From: Phyllobacterium myrsinacearum
Lineage (GTDB): Bacteria; Pseudomonadota; Alphaproteobacteria; Rhizobiales; Rhizobiaceae
Direction of reading: 5' to 3'
Assembly: GCF_014138285.1 (NCBI RefSeq)
Contig: NZ_JACGXN010000002.1
Location: 186,001 to 250,000, forward strand
DNA: 64,000 nt
The notes beneath the pieces are model-generated. The model was given only the letters and a program-made list of their open reading frames with translations, had not been told where the DNA came from and did no database searches. Each line of letters begins with the position of its first letter. The stretch's first letter is position 1. Position numbers and translations under genes: made by a program. Of this stretch, positions 1-9,879 are shown one piece after another.

Positions 1-480
1 TTTTTCTATGCCGGAGCGGTCGCACAGCGCCGCCCAATCCGCGATGCTTTTGCCGTTGACCACAAGATCAGGCGCAATATCGTTGAGTGGAACCAGCACA
101 AATGCCCGCTCTGTCATACGTGGATGAGGCAGGGTCAATGACTGGCTATCGAAGCTTTCCATGCCTTCATATGTGAGAACATCGATATCAATGATGCGCG
201 GGCCCCAGCGCTCGATTCGCTCCCGTTTCATCTCTTTCTCGATATCCAGACACGCGGCCAGCAGTTCCTCCGGCAACATCGATGTTTCCACCTGTGCGCA
301 GGCATTGTGGAACCAGGCCTGATCGGTCTTGCCCCATGGCGGGGTCCGATAAACCGGCGAAACAGTGGCGACGCGCGTATCATCGCGCCGGTGCAGCGCC
401 TGCAAGGCGTCCGCCATCGATTGAGTCGGATCGCCGATATTGCCGCCGAGACCCAGCCATGTCCTGTACCTGATAGTCAT
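1..480 (-). CDS. folK: 2-amino-4-hydroxy-6-hydroxymethyldihydropteridine pyrophosphokinase, 3' end outside window
   Basis: This enzyme transfers pyrophosphate from ATP to 6-hydroxymethyl-dihydropterin, the step before dihydropteroate synthase in folate synthesis. I translated the minus strand by hand from the ATG at 480 and got 160 open residues up to the window edge. The glycine-rich N-terminal motif LGLGGNIGD lies at residues 9-17, the family signature RWGPRIIDIDVL at residues 91-102, and the HPRM motif at 119-122. Its ATG overlaps the folP stop codon in an ATGA arrangement, so the two genes are probably translationally coupled. The C-terminus is cut by the window. No aldolase gene (folB) lies between folP and folK. 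Confidence 0.93.
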   Translation of the reverse strand, partial: MTIRYRTWLGLGGNIGDPTQSMADALQALHRRDDTRVATVSPVYRTPPWGKTDQAWFHNACAQVETSMLPEELLAACLDIEKEMKRERIERWGPRIIDIDVLTYEGMESFDSQSLTLPHPRMTERAFVLVPLNDIAPDLVVNGKSIADWAALCDRSGIEK

Positions 481-1316
481 GTCTTCGCGCTCCGCTGCTG
501 GAGGATGACATCAACCACGGCCAAGGCATCCCTGTTGGTTCTCACATCATGCACGCGGAAAATATCCGCCCCGGCCAGCCGCAGAATCGCCGAGGTCGCG
601 GCCGTCACCGCATCGCGCTGGTCCGCATCGCGCCCCGTCACCGCGCCAAGAAAGCGTTTGCGCGAGGTGCCGGCCAGAAACGGATACCCGAAAGCCTGCA
701 ACTCGCCAAAACGGTCGATCAGCGCCAGATTCTCCTCAGTCTCCTTGGCAAAACCAAATCCCGGATCAAGAACAATCTGATCATGCGCCACCCCCGCAAG
801 GCTGGCGATTTCCAATGAGCGGTTAAGGAAAGCGAATTGGTCAACAATGACGTCGGGATCGCGTTCTCTCTCCCGGCCCGTATGCATGATCACAAGTCCC
901 GCGCCGGTTTCCGCGGCAAGGTCCGCGATCGCCGGTTCACGTTGCACACCCCAAACGTCATTGACGATATGCGCGCCGGCAGCAACAGCAAGCCGTGCGG
1001 TCTCCTCGCGATAGGTATCGACGGAAATCAGTACGTCGGTCTCCCGTGCGAGAGCATCGATGACTGGAAGCACCCGCGACTGTTCGGTTTTGGGATCAAC
1101 ACGGGTTGCGCCAGGACGGGTCGACTCACCACCGACGTCGATGATGGTTGCGCCTTCGGCGATCATCGCCCTTGCTCCCTCAATCGCCTTGTCCAGAGCG
1201 AGATGCACACCGCCATCGGAGAACGAATCCGGCGTGACATTCAGAACACCCATGATGACAGACACCGGTCCGAGCGTCAGGGATCGTCCATGCGCCAGAC
1301 GCCACTCTCTTTGCAT
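477..1316 (-). CDS. folP: Dihydropteroate synthase
   Basis: FolP condenses 6-hydroxymethyl-dihydropterin pyrophosphate with p-aminobenzoate to make dihydropteroate, and it is the sulfonamide target. The 279-residue protein has the classic first signature MGVLNVTPDSFSDGG at about residues 22-36, the second signature GGESTRPGA near residue 62, and the late DPGFGFAK motif near 186. All are expected for a TIM-barrel pterin-binding enzyme of normal length. The ATG at 1316 has a good ribosome binding site (AAGGAG) just upstream on the minus strand. It is the first gene of a folP-folK unit reading toward the left edge. Confidence 0.96.
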   Translation of the reverse strand: MQREWRLAHGRSLTLGPVSVIMGVLNVTPDSFSDGGVHLALDKAIEGARAMIAEGATIIDVGGESTRPGATRVDPKTEQSRVLPVIDALARETDVLISVDTYREETARLAVAAGAHIVNDVWGVQREPAIADLAAETGAGLVIMHTGRERERDPDVIVDQFAFLNRSLEIASLAGVAHDQIVLDPGFGFAKETEENLALIDRFGELQAFGYPFLAGTSRKRFLGAVTGRDADQRDAVTAATSAILRLAGADIFRVHDVRTNRDALAVVDVILQQRSAKT

Positions 1317-1472
1317 GGGATACTCCTTTCAAGACCGTTCTGCTCCAGTTGTTTTTGAACAGAACGGCCGTCACGTCAATTCATCCGCAACGTTTTTGCC
1401 CCTACAGTGTTACGCGATAGACTTATAAGCTGGATCAGGCAGGCTCCGGCAGAAAACGAAGGACGAATCCCC

Positions 1473-2093
1473 ATGAAGAATATTGTCAGAACGGCGGCTT
1501 TCGCACTCGCATGCCTGCTCGCGGGTGAAAGCGCCAATGCGGCGGTTGTCCTGCGCACATACGAATATTTCACCTTGTCGGGCAGAACCGCTGCCGATCT
1601 TGATCGCGAACTGAGCCGGCGCGGTCCGCAGATACACAAGACCGGGCAGCGCCACCCCGGGGCAACGCAGATGCGCTTCAACACGAAAGTCAAATACGGA
1701 TCGGACAGCAAAAGTTGCCGTATCGTTGCAGCGGACATCACCATTCGTGCGCGCGTGCATCTGCCACGCTGGAAGCAGCGCCCATCGGCAAAGCCCGATC
1801 TTGCCCTCATCTGGGATACGCTTTCGGCCGATATCAAACGCCACGAAGAGAGCCATATCATTATCGCCCGTACGGCTGCATTCGATATGGAGCGGTCCCT
1901 GAAGGCCCTGCCCTGGCGCAGCAATTGCGATGAAATGAAAACGGATGCTGCAGCGCTCATGACCAAACTGATGACGGAGCAGGATGCAGCACAGGTTCAA
2001 TTTGACCGCGTAGAGGGAAAGAATTTTGAACGTCGCTTCGAGCGGCTGCTCATATTCCGGATCCAGCGCGAGATGGAAAAGAAAAAGGAATAG
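1473..2093 (+). CDS. DUF922-family secreted putative zinc-dependent peptidase
   Basis: This 206-residue protein starts with a clear Sec signal peptide (MKNIVRTAAFALACLLAGESANA), so it is probably periplasmic. The body resembles the DUF922 family of predicted secreted zinc proteases. An HEESH sequence near residue 127 fits the HExxH metal-binding motif and is followed by a helical Lys/Arg-rich tail. I chose the ATG at 1473 because the signal peptide begins there; an in-frame start 22 codons upstream would bury it. It converges with the ferredoxin reductase gene. The substrate is unknown, and catalytic activity is inferred only from the HExxH motif. Confidence 0.75.
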   Translation: MKNIVRTAAFALACLLAGESANAAVVLRTYEYFTLSGRTAADLDRELSRRGPQIHKTGQRHPGATQMRFNTKVKYGSDSKSCRIVAADITIRARVHLPRWKQRPSAKPDLALIWDTLSADIKRHEESHIIIARTAAFDMERSLKALPWRSNCDEMKTDAAALMTKLMTEQDAAQVQFDRVEGKNFERRFERLLIFRIQREMEKKKE

Positions 2094-2097
2094 CCCC

Positions 2098-2117
2098 ACC
2101 GGCGCTCACGCGCCGGT
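2098..2117. terminator. Hairpin between convergent genes
   Basis: An 8-bp perfect stem (ACCGGCGC/GCGCCGGT) with a 4-base loop sits in the 40-base gap between the convergent DUF922 and ferredoxin reductase genes. The run of T after it is weak, so it may act as a shared transcription barrier or 3'-end stabiliser. Confidence 0.5.
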
Positions 2118-2133
2118 TCAAAGGTTCATTTTC

Positions 2134-3225
<1,092 letters not shown>

Positions 3226-3268
3226 CTAATCGGTCGGTGAGAAAATATCAGGCTAAATATGCGAAATA

Positions 3269-3589
3269 TTAAGCCTGACGTTCCGGAACGTGAACCACGA
3301 GGCCATCGAGTTCATCGGATACGCGGATCTGGCAGGACAGCCGCGAACTTGGACGCACATCATAGGCAAAGTCCAGCATGTCCTCTTCCATTGCTTCCGG
3401 CTCGCCCGTCACTTCTTGCCAAGCGTCATCCACATAGACGTGGCAGGTGGCGCACGCACAGGCACCGCCGCACTCTGCGTCGATACCGGGAACAGCATTG
3501 CGGATGGCACTTTCCATCACGGTCGAGCCGTTTTCAGCATCCGCCTCAATCCGGACGCCATCGAAAGTGACAAACGTAATTTTTGCCAT
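3269..3589 (-). CDS. [2Fe-2S] ferredoxin, adrenodoxin type
   Basis: This 106-residue soluble electron carrier has the cluster-binding cysteines of adrenodoxin/ferredoxin VI proteins: CGGACACATC near residues 40-49, and the fourth cysteine in the [10 protein letters not shown] segment near residue 86. The many acidic residues between and after these motifs are typical of surfaces that dock a reductase. It lies upstream of the ferredoxin-NADP reductase gene on the same strand, about 110 bases away, and probably supplies or receives electrons from it. The downstream acceptor cannot be told from this window. Confidence 0.93.
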   Translation of the reverse strand: MAKITFVTFDGVRIEADAENGSTVMESAIRNAVPGIDAECGGACACATCHVYVDDAWQEVTGEPEAMEEDMLDFAYDVRPSSRLSCQIRVSDELDGLVVHVPERQA

Positions 3590-3678
3590 GTAAAAGCCCC
3601 AAGCAGAAAAGTTACCGCTGAAATAGGGATTTGAGCAGGGAAGTCAATTGCACTCCCTGACGCAGCCCGGAAGCAGGC

Positions 3679-4053
3679 CTAGCGCGTGATCGCCGCTATA
3701 TAGTCACGCACATCATCGATTTCAGGACGAAGCTCGTTCACCAACTTTGCATTGCTGGGGGACTGTTCGATCGATTCGGCCATATCGGCAACCCGGAAGG
3801 CACCGACGGCGCGGGCCGAACCCTTGAGTGATCTGGCAAGACGAACCCGCTCATCTGCATTCGCCTGGCTCAACCGATCAACGATTGTGCAAATCTGCCG
3901 GGAAAAGAGGCTGAGGATTTCTGTCTCAAGGGCTCTGTTGCCAAATGTCTCGCGGGTAAGGTGCACGAGATCGATAGGTCGTTTGCGTGATGGTATGGAC
4001 GTTTCGCCGCCCGGCAACGCAAATGCCATTGACGCTTGTTGTGGCAGTGCCAT
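3679..4053 (-). CDS. Hpt-domain-like protein lacking the phospho-acceptor histidine
   Basis: This 124-residue protein has the shape of a histidine-containing phosphotransfer domain: a helical bundle with the conserved LKGSARAVGAF segment. In active Hpt domains the motif reads H-x-x-K-G. Here the corresponding stretch is ARSLKGSA, with arginine where the histidine should be. It is therefore probably unable to carry phosphate and may act as a docking or inhibitory protein. It is divergent from the giant repeat protein gene, with a shared 300-base upstream region. The family call is good; the function is unknown. Confidence 0.75.
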   Translation of the reverse strand: MALPQQASMAFALPGGETSIPSRKRPIDLVHLTRETFGNRALETEILSLFSRQICTIVDRLSQANADERVRLARSLKGSARAVGAFRVADMAESIEQSPSNAKLVNELRPEIDDVRDYIAAITR

Positions 4054-4355
4054 TGTACTCTCCTGAACACAGACTCGAATGAATGCACAAGTTTAATCAA
4101 TTGCCGGGTATTCTGGGTTAAAGCATGGCGGCTACCCCCGGAATTGGCCCGACGTGGTGAACGAACAGTTAATTAAGGCACTCGGGCAAAATTTGGATCA
4201 GCCCAAAAAAAATTAACCTTGTGTTTAAACTTTTAAGCATTTCCCGAATCCATTGTTTCTTTCCAATCCATGTGCCAGTACGATACACTTAAGGCGTAAA
4301 GAGTATGGCGCAGTCGGCTCCACATGTGGTCGCTGCCCAATATTGCGAGGTAAAC
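4054..4355. promoter_or_regulatory. Divergent upstream region with clustered TTAA motifs
   Basis: This 302-base gap separates the Hpt-like gene from the giant protein gene and should hold both promoters. It is unusually A/T rich near 4165-4235. It contains several TTAA tetramers, including TTAACC at 4213 and a second TTAA at 4225, spaced by 8 bases. The CtrA cell-cycle regulator consensus has two TTAA elements 7 bases apart, so this is a near match only. No other gene or RNA was recognised here. Confidence 0.35.
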
Positions 4356-7300
4356 ATGGCCACAGCCCCGAAGAACAAAGCAGCGAAAGCCGAAGATGAA
4401 CTTGGCGAAGCTCTTGAAAAGGCTCTAGAAATTGATTTCGATGAGTCGACACTCGGCATGGATATGGATCTTTCGCCGATCGACGACGATCTGATCTCTT
4501 TTAATGATCTTGAAGCCCAGATTTCTCAGGCCGCACAGGAACTGGCAGCGGAAAAGCACACGCCGCCGGTGATGCCTGAACCTGTGAAACCCGTGGAAAT
4601 CAGGGAAAGCCTTGCAGCGGACAACACGATTCCGCTTCCTGCGCCCAAGCCGCAGATCATGGCTGCCAACCCGATTCCCGCCGCTCCGCCCGCGCCCCCC
4701 AAAGCGCCCGCCGTGCCGCCACAGACTTTCAAGCCGGCAAATGATGATTTGCTGCAAAACACCCAATCCGCTGTTCGCTCGACGAGTCCGATCCAGGCAC
4801 CGCGCTCCTATGGTCTCGTCACAGCCGTCGTCAGTGTTCTCTGGGCTGCCGCTGTCATCGTGCTAGGGCAGGCACTCTATGGACCATCCCTATGGTCAGT
4901 TCGTTCTTTCTCTGACTTTGCTGCCGCCCCTCACGCCATTGCTCTCGCCGTTGCGATTATCGTGCCGATCATGTTGTTCTGGGCTTTTGCCCTGATGGTC
5001 CGCCGCGCACAGGAAATGCAGTACGCTGCCCGCTCCATGGCCGAAGCCGCAATGCGTCTTTCCGAGCCGGAAATGCTCTCTTCCGACCGTGTAACGTCAT
5101 TGGGTCAGGCTGTTCGCCGTGAAGTTGCAGCCATGAGCGAAGGCGTGGAACGCACCCTCGCCCGTGCCGTCGAACTGGAAACACTGGTGCAGACCGAGGT
5201 CAACCAGCTCGAACGCGTCTATACGGACAATGAACATCGTATCCGCACACTTGTGGATCGCCTCGGCGGTGAACGCGAATCGGTCATCGGCCATGCCGAA
5301 CGGGTTCGCGCTTCGATCTCGAGCGCCCATGAGCAGCTTAAGGATGAATTGTCCCTGGCCGGCGATTCGCTGCGTGACAATCTGCTCAACGCTTCGACCA
5401 ACCTGACCATGTCGATCAGCCAATCGGGCGAGACGCTCATTGATCGCCTGACCCAGAGCGGCCAGACGATCGCCGAATCGATCGGCTCCCGCTCCGATGA
5501 TATCTCGGCCAAGATCACCACATCAGGCGAAGCCTTTGCAAATCTTCTGGAAATGCGGATCGCGGCGCTCTCCGAACAGACAGATTCGGTTACCATGAAG
5601 CTGGCGGATACGCTGGACGGCCGCACCAACAGCATGCTTTCGCTGCTGGGGAACGCTACCCAGACGCTGGTGGGTGAATTTGACACGCGCCTCGCCGGAT
5701 TGGACACCACGATCAACGAACGCGGCCGCTCCCTGCTTGCCGAGTTCGAAACCCGCGCCCAGTCACTGGATGCCAGCACCGAGCGCCTGAATTCGGCACT
5801 TGAAGCCCGCGCACGCCAGATCAACGAACAGCTGATCGAACGTACCCGTGACATCGCCAAGACCTTCACCGACGGCCGTGCCTCGATCGACGGTATTGTC
5901 GACGAAACAAAGGCCAAGATCGGCAATGATCTGTCGAGCCTGTCGGAATCGGTCGGAAGCCTGCTGTCGGCCAATACGACCCTCTTTGCTGACAAGCTTG
6001 CAGAAAGCCGCGAAGCGCTTGCGACGACTCTGTCGGGTGAGACAGAGCGTGCAGCCTCGATCATTCGCGATCAGGCCGGACAGCTTGGCGAACATACATC
6101 GAGCCTCCGCTCCGTTCTCGAAACCAGCACGGCTGCCATTGGCCAGATCATTGACGGTCATACCGCATCGATCGACGATCGCGCGGCTGGTCTGCGTGCA
6201 GCGCTTGCGGACAATGACGCCCGCATCGGAGCAACGCTCGATTCGCATGCCAAGGCAATCGAAGACCGCACGTCGGGCATGCACGCTGCATTCTCCGATA
6301 CGGATGAAAAGATTCGCCAGACTCTGGATGAACACGTTCGCAGCATCGATGCCCGCAGTGCCGGCGTTGAGGCAGCGATCCTGGCCGGCGATGCCCGCAT
6401 CGGCCAGACACTCGAGGCCCATGGCAAGATCATGGACGACCGCACATCCGGTATGCGCGCCGCCTTTGTCGACACCCATGCCAAGATTGCCCAGACTCTT
6501 GACCACCATGCCAAGAGCCTTGACGAGCGCAATCAGGACATCCAGCTGGCTCTGGCTGGCAGCGATGCCAAGCTCGGTGACACATTGGCTGCCCATACGC
6601 AGGCTATCGACGCCCGCAACGCGGAAATCCAGTCCACCCTGCTCAACAGCGGCGCCCGCATCGACGGTACGCTCAGCGGCTTCATTGAATCCGTTGATGG
6701 CCGTACAAGCCGCATCGAAAGTGCCCTGACGAGCAGTGACGAGCGCATCAGCAATGTGCTGGCATCCCACGCCAGCGCCATTGAGGATCGCACGGCCGGT
6801 ATCGAACAGGCGCTTGCCAACAGCGATACGCGCATCGGCAATACGCTTTCATCCCATGCCTCGGCGTTGGATGAGCGTACGGCGGCCATCCAGGCTGCGC
6901 TTGAAAACACCCATGCGCAGATTGGCCAGACCCTTGCCGGTCACGCATCGGTTATCGATGAGCGCACCGCCGGAATCCGCTCTGTTCTCGACAGCAGCAA
7001 TGCCCAGATTGGCAATGTGCTCACTTCACACGTCACAGCCATCGACGAACGGGCCGCAGGAATTCGGGCCACGCTCAACGATAGCAACACTCAAATCGGT
7101 GATACGCTTGCCTCACACGTCAATGCGATTGATGAACGGGCGGCGGCAATTACCTCAGCGCTTTCGAACAGCAATGCGCAAATCGGTGACACACTCGCCT
7201 CGCATGTTGGCGCAATTGATGAGCGGGCAGCGACAATCACAGCGACGCTCGCCAACAGCAACGCCAAGATCGGCAATACACTTGCCTCGCATGTCAACAC

Positions 7301-9593
7301 GCTCGACGAGCGTGCGGCGGCAATCCAGGCAACACTTGCCGACAGCAACGCCGGTATCAGCGACACGCTCGCTGCCCATGTCAACACGATCGACGAACGT
7401 GCTGCGGCCATCGCGGCAACGCTCGCCGACACCGATTCTCGCATCGGTGACACGCTGAACAGCCATGCCAGCGTGCTGGATGAGCGCATCAGCAGCATCC
7501 GGGCGGCCATGGAACAGGGCAATGCCATCCTCAGCCAGACCCTCGATGGTCAGGCTGGCGCGATCAGCGACCGCACTGTTGCCTTGCAGGCAGTTCTGCA
7601 GGATAGCGCCGATGTGCTCGCCAAGGCGTTTGAAAACCATGGTGGTACGATCGACGAACGCACGACAACCATGCAGAGCGCGCTCGCCATGGGCGTTGAC
7701 AATGTCCGCAAGTCGCTTGAACAGAGCGCCTCGGTCGTTGCCCGCACCCTGCGCGACAAGATCACCGAAGCCGCTTCCACCCTTACAGGTGAGGCGCAGA
7801 AGGCTGGTGAAGCGCTCGATGGTCATGGGGAGGCATTCAGCCTGCGCATGAATGAGAGTCTTGCAGAAACCGAAAAGCGTCTTGGCCAGCGTGCTACAGA
7901 AGCGGCTGCCAATCTGGAAGCTCTGGAAGCCCGCTTCACGGCAGCCACGGATTCGACGGCATCCAAGCTGGCCGAAAGCACCCGTGAACTCAATGAAGTG
8001 CTCGCAGCCCGCTCGCAGGAAATCATCAGCATTCTCGACAACACGGCCCAGCCGCTCGTCGAAAGCCTTGCTGACAATGGCCGCACACTCGCGTCGCAGC
8101 TTGTCGAAGCCACGACGGCAGCCACGGAACGTCTGCGTGTTGAAAATGCAGCCCTGATCAATGCCATCGCCAGCCGGACAGCGGAAACCATCACCGCTGT
8201 TCAGGAAGCCAAGGCAGGTCTCACCGATGATGTCAGCAACCTGATCGACCGCCTCTCCTCTTCCAATGCGAAGCTGGGCGAGCTGATCGACATGGCCACC
8301 AAGAACCTTGGTGACATCGACGGACGTCTTCTGGACACGACAACCACCTTTGCCGAAAACGCAACACGTGCTGCCGAGTCTTTCCAGTCCTCGACACTTC
8401 TCATCGATGGCAATATCGGCAAGCTCTCACAGCTGTCGAACACGACACTCGTCGACATTGCTTCCATCGCCAAGCGTTTCGACGAGCATGGCAAGATGCT
8501 GAGCTCTGCATCCGACCTGATCAATTCGTCTCAGTCGAACCTTGCTTCGACCTTCGACGAACGTCAGGCTGCCCTGCAGAATCTCGCAACGGGTCTGGTG
8601 GAGAAATCCGAGAATATCGAAAAGACCATGCGGTCGTTCGAATCCCTCGTCTCCTCCGCTTTCGACCGGGCAGAAGGACGCGCCACGCAGACAACCGAAC
8701 AGATCCGCAATTCGATCTCGGAAGTTGTCGAACAGGCATCACAGAAGTTCGCCAATGCGACGGACGAAATCCGCCGTTCCTCGGCTGCCATCCGTGCGGA
8801 ACTCGAAGAGACCCGTTCGGAACTGCAGCGCGGTGTCATGGACATGCCGGAAGAAGCCAAGCAGTCGACGGCGCAGATGCGCAAGGCTGTCTCCGAGCAG
8901 ATCAATGCGCTGAAGGAACTGTCTGACATCGTGCAGAAGTCCGGACGTCTGACAGACGTCGGTGAGGCACGTGCAGCCCGTGCGCCGGCTCCAGCCCGCG
9001 TGGCAACAGCTGCTGCACCGGCCCCACAGCCGCAGCGCAGCGAACCAGTTGCCGCCCCTCGGGCAGCAGCGCCAGCTCCGGCAGCTGTCGCGACCGCACC
9101 AGCCATGCGTGGCACCCTCGACACGCGCGGCAATGCTGAACAGCCAAAGCAGGGCAATGGCTGGGTTTCCGACCTGCTCCGCCGCGCCTCAAGCGACGAA
9201 GCACCCGCCGAACCGAAGGCGAAGGCTCCAGAGCCTCGCTCTCCCGGTCAGGTGGTTGAATCGTTGAACTCGCTTTCGGTCGACATTACCCGTGCGATCG
9301 ACCACGAGGCTTCTGTTGAACTGTGGCAGCGTTACCGCGCCGGTGAACGCAATGTGTTCACCCGCCGCCTCTACACGCTGAAGGGTCAGCAGACGTTTGA
9401 CGAGATCAAGCGCAAGTACCAGGCAGACAGCGAATTCCGTCGTGCCGTCGATCGCTACATGGAGGACTTCGAACGCCTGCTGGAGGACGTTGCCCGCAAC
9501 GATCGCGACAATGTCGTCACGCAGAATTACCTCACATCGGACACGGGCAAGGTCTACACCATGCTGGCCCACGCGAGTAACCGCCTGCGCTAA
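4356..9593 (+). CDS. Giant membrane-anchored repeat protein, growth pole ring (GPR)-like
   Basis: This 1745-residue protein has an acidic, proline-rich N-terminal region (residues 1-150) and two membrane segments at about 153-175 and 194-216. A very long alpha-helical region follows, then an Ala/Pro linker near 1544-1585 and a compact C-terminal domain (about 1629-1745). Within the helical region, 18 tandem units of exactly 29 residues, each marked by an I-D-E-R-like motif, run from about residue 598 to 1119. The architecture matches the apolipoprotein/kinesin-like annotated giant proteins of Rhizobiales. One of these is Agrobacterium GPR, which forms a ring at the growing pole and is needed for polar growth. 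Orthology is inferred from architecture. The start at 4356 has a GAGGT ribosome binding site. Confidence 0.7.
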   Translation: MATAPKNKAAKAEDELGEALEKALEIDFDESTLGMDMDLSPIDDDLISFNDLEAQISQAAQELAAEKHTPPVMPEPVKPVEIRESLAADNTIPLPAPKPQIMAANPIPAAPPAPPKAPAVPPQTFKPANDDLLQNTQSAVRSTSPIQAPRSYGLVTAVVSVLWAAAVIVLGQALYGPSLWSVRSFSDFAAAPHAIALAVAIIVPIMLFWAFALMVRRAQEMQYAARSMAEAAMRLSEPEMLSSDRVTSLGQAVRREVAAMSEGVERTLARAVELETLVQTEVNQLERVYTDNEHRIRTLVDRLGGERESVIGHAERVRASISSAHEQLKDELSLAGDSLRDNLLNASTNLTMSISQSGETLIDRLTQSGQTIAESIGSRSDDISAKITTSGEAFANLLEMRIAALSEQTDSVTMKLADTLDGRTNSMLSLLGNATQTLVGEFDTRLAGLDTTINERGRSLLAEFETRAQSLDASTERLNSALEARARQINEQLIERTRDIAKTFTDGRASIDGIVDETKAKIGNDLSSLSESVGSLLSANTTLFADKLAESREALATTLSGETERAASIIRDQAGQLGEHTSSLRSVLETSTAAIGQIIDGHTASIDDRAAGLRAALADNDARIGATLDSHAKAIEDRTSGMHAAFSDTDEKIRQTLDEHVRSIDARSAGVEAAILAGDARIGQTLEAHGKIMDDRTSGMRAAFVDTHAKIAQTLDHHAKSLDERNQDIQLALAGSDAKLGDTLAAHTQAIDARNAEIQSTLLNSGARIDGTLSGFIESVDGRTSRIESALTSSDERISNVLASHASAIEDRTAGIEQALANSDTRIGNTLSSHASALDERTAAIQAALENTHAQIGQTLAGHASVIDERTAGIRSVLDSSNAQIGNVLTSHVTAIDERAAGIRATLNDSNTQIGDTLASHVNAIDERAAAITSALSNSNAQIGDTLASHVGAIDERAATITATLANSNAKIGNTLASHVNTLDERAAAIQATLADSNAGISDTLAAHVNTIDERAAAIAATLADTDSRIGDTLNSHASVLDERISSIRAAMEQGNAILSQTLDGQAGAISDRTVALQAVLQDSADVLAKAFENHGGTIDERTTTMQSALAMGVDNVRKSLEQSASVVARTLRDKITEAASTLTGEAQKAGEALDGHGEAFSLRMNESLAETEKRLGQRATEAAANLEALEARFTAATDSTASKLAESTRELNEVLAARSQEIISILDNTAQPLVESLADNGRTLASQLVEATTAATERLRVENAALINAIASRTAETITAVQEAKAGLTDDVSNLIDRLSSSNAKLGELIDMATKNLGDIDGRLLDTTTTFAENATRAAESFQSSTLLIDGNIGKLSQLSNTTLVDIASIAKRFDEHGKMLSSASDLINSSQSNLASTFDERQAALQNLATGLVEKSENIEKTMRSFESLVSSAFDRAEGRATQTTEQIRNSISEVVEQASQKFANATDEIRRSSAAIRAELEETRSELQRGVMDMPEEAKQSTAQMRKAVSEQINALKELSDIVQKSGRLTDVGEARAARAPAPARVATAAAPAPQPQRSEPVAAPRAAAPAPAAVATAPAMRGTLDTRGNAEQPKQGNGWVSDLLRRASSDEAPAEPKAKAPEPRSPGQVVESLNSLSVDITRAIDHEASVELWQRYRAGERNVFTRRLYTLKGQQTFDEIKRKYQADSEFRRAVDRYMEDFERLLEDVARNDRDNVVTQNYLTSDTGKVYTMLAHASNRLR
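6147..7712 (+). repeat. 18-unit tandem 87-bp coding repeat
   Basis: These in-frame repeats encode 29-residue helical units, with approximate outer limits given here. The I-D-x-R codons recur from 6171 to 7650, which is exactly 17 intervals of 87 bp with no insertion or deletion. Units between about 7020 and 7460 are most alike at DNA level, suggesting that part expanded or was homogenised most recently. Confidence 0.85.
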
Positions 9594-9615
9594 GACAGAG
9601 ATTTCTCAGAACTGA

Positions 9616-9644
9616 AAAACGCGGCCTTGAGCCGCGTTTTTTAT
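9616..9644 (+). terminator. Rho-independent terminator of the giant protein gene
   Basis: A 10-bp stem (AAAACGCGGC/GCCGCGTTTT) with a CTTGA loop runs into a T-rich tract, 23 bases after the stop codon. Confidence 0.9.
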
Positions 9645-9675
9645 TGCCCGTTTGTTTGGGATCAATAGATGATGC

Positions 9676-9866
9676 CGGGTATCTCTCCCCCTTGCGGGAG
9701 AGAAAGCGATTTTGGCATCTTAGCGAGCGTAGCGAAGCTCAAGTGCCTGAAATCGCAAGAGAGGGGATATTCTCCGGCCTAGCAAATCCCCTCTCTTGAA
9801 TTTTCTAAGGATTTAGCCAGCGCTAAATCCAAGAAAATTCTTTCTCCCCCGCAAGGGGGGAGATAA
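9676..9866. repeat. Mosaic palindromic intergenic repeat (RIME/REP-like)
   Basis: This roughly 190-base non-coding element consists of several inverted repeats. They include TCTCTCCC/GGGAGAGA at 9682-9703, a stem joining GCGATTT and AAATCGC around 9706-9755, a long imperfect hairpin at 9798-9840, and TCTCCCCC/GGGGGAGA at 9843-9863. The outer hairpins resemble each other in inverted order. The arrangement recalls the Rhizobium-specific intergenic mosaic elements, but membership was not tested. Confidence 0.6.
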
Positions 9867-9879
9867 GCGGAGATATTCC

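Noticed and set aside
6147-7712. CRISPR-like periodic array
   Set aside because: The period is 87 bp, it is in frame, the units diverge gradually and there are no unique spacers; it is a protein repeat.
5763-7826. Long antisense frames across the giant repeat gene
   Set aside because: They mirror the 87-bp periodicity of the real gene and have no independent start signals.
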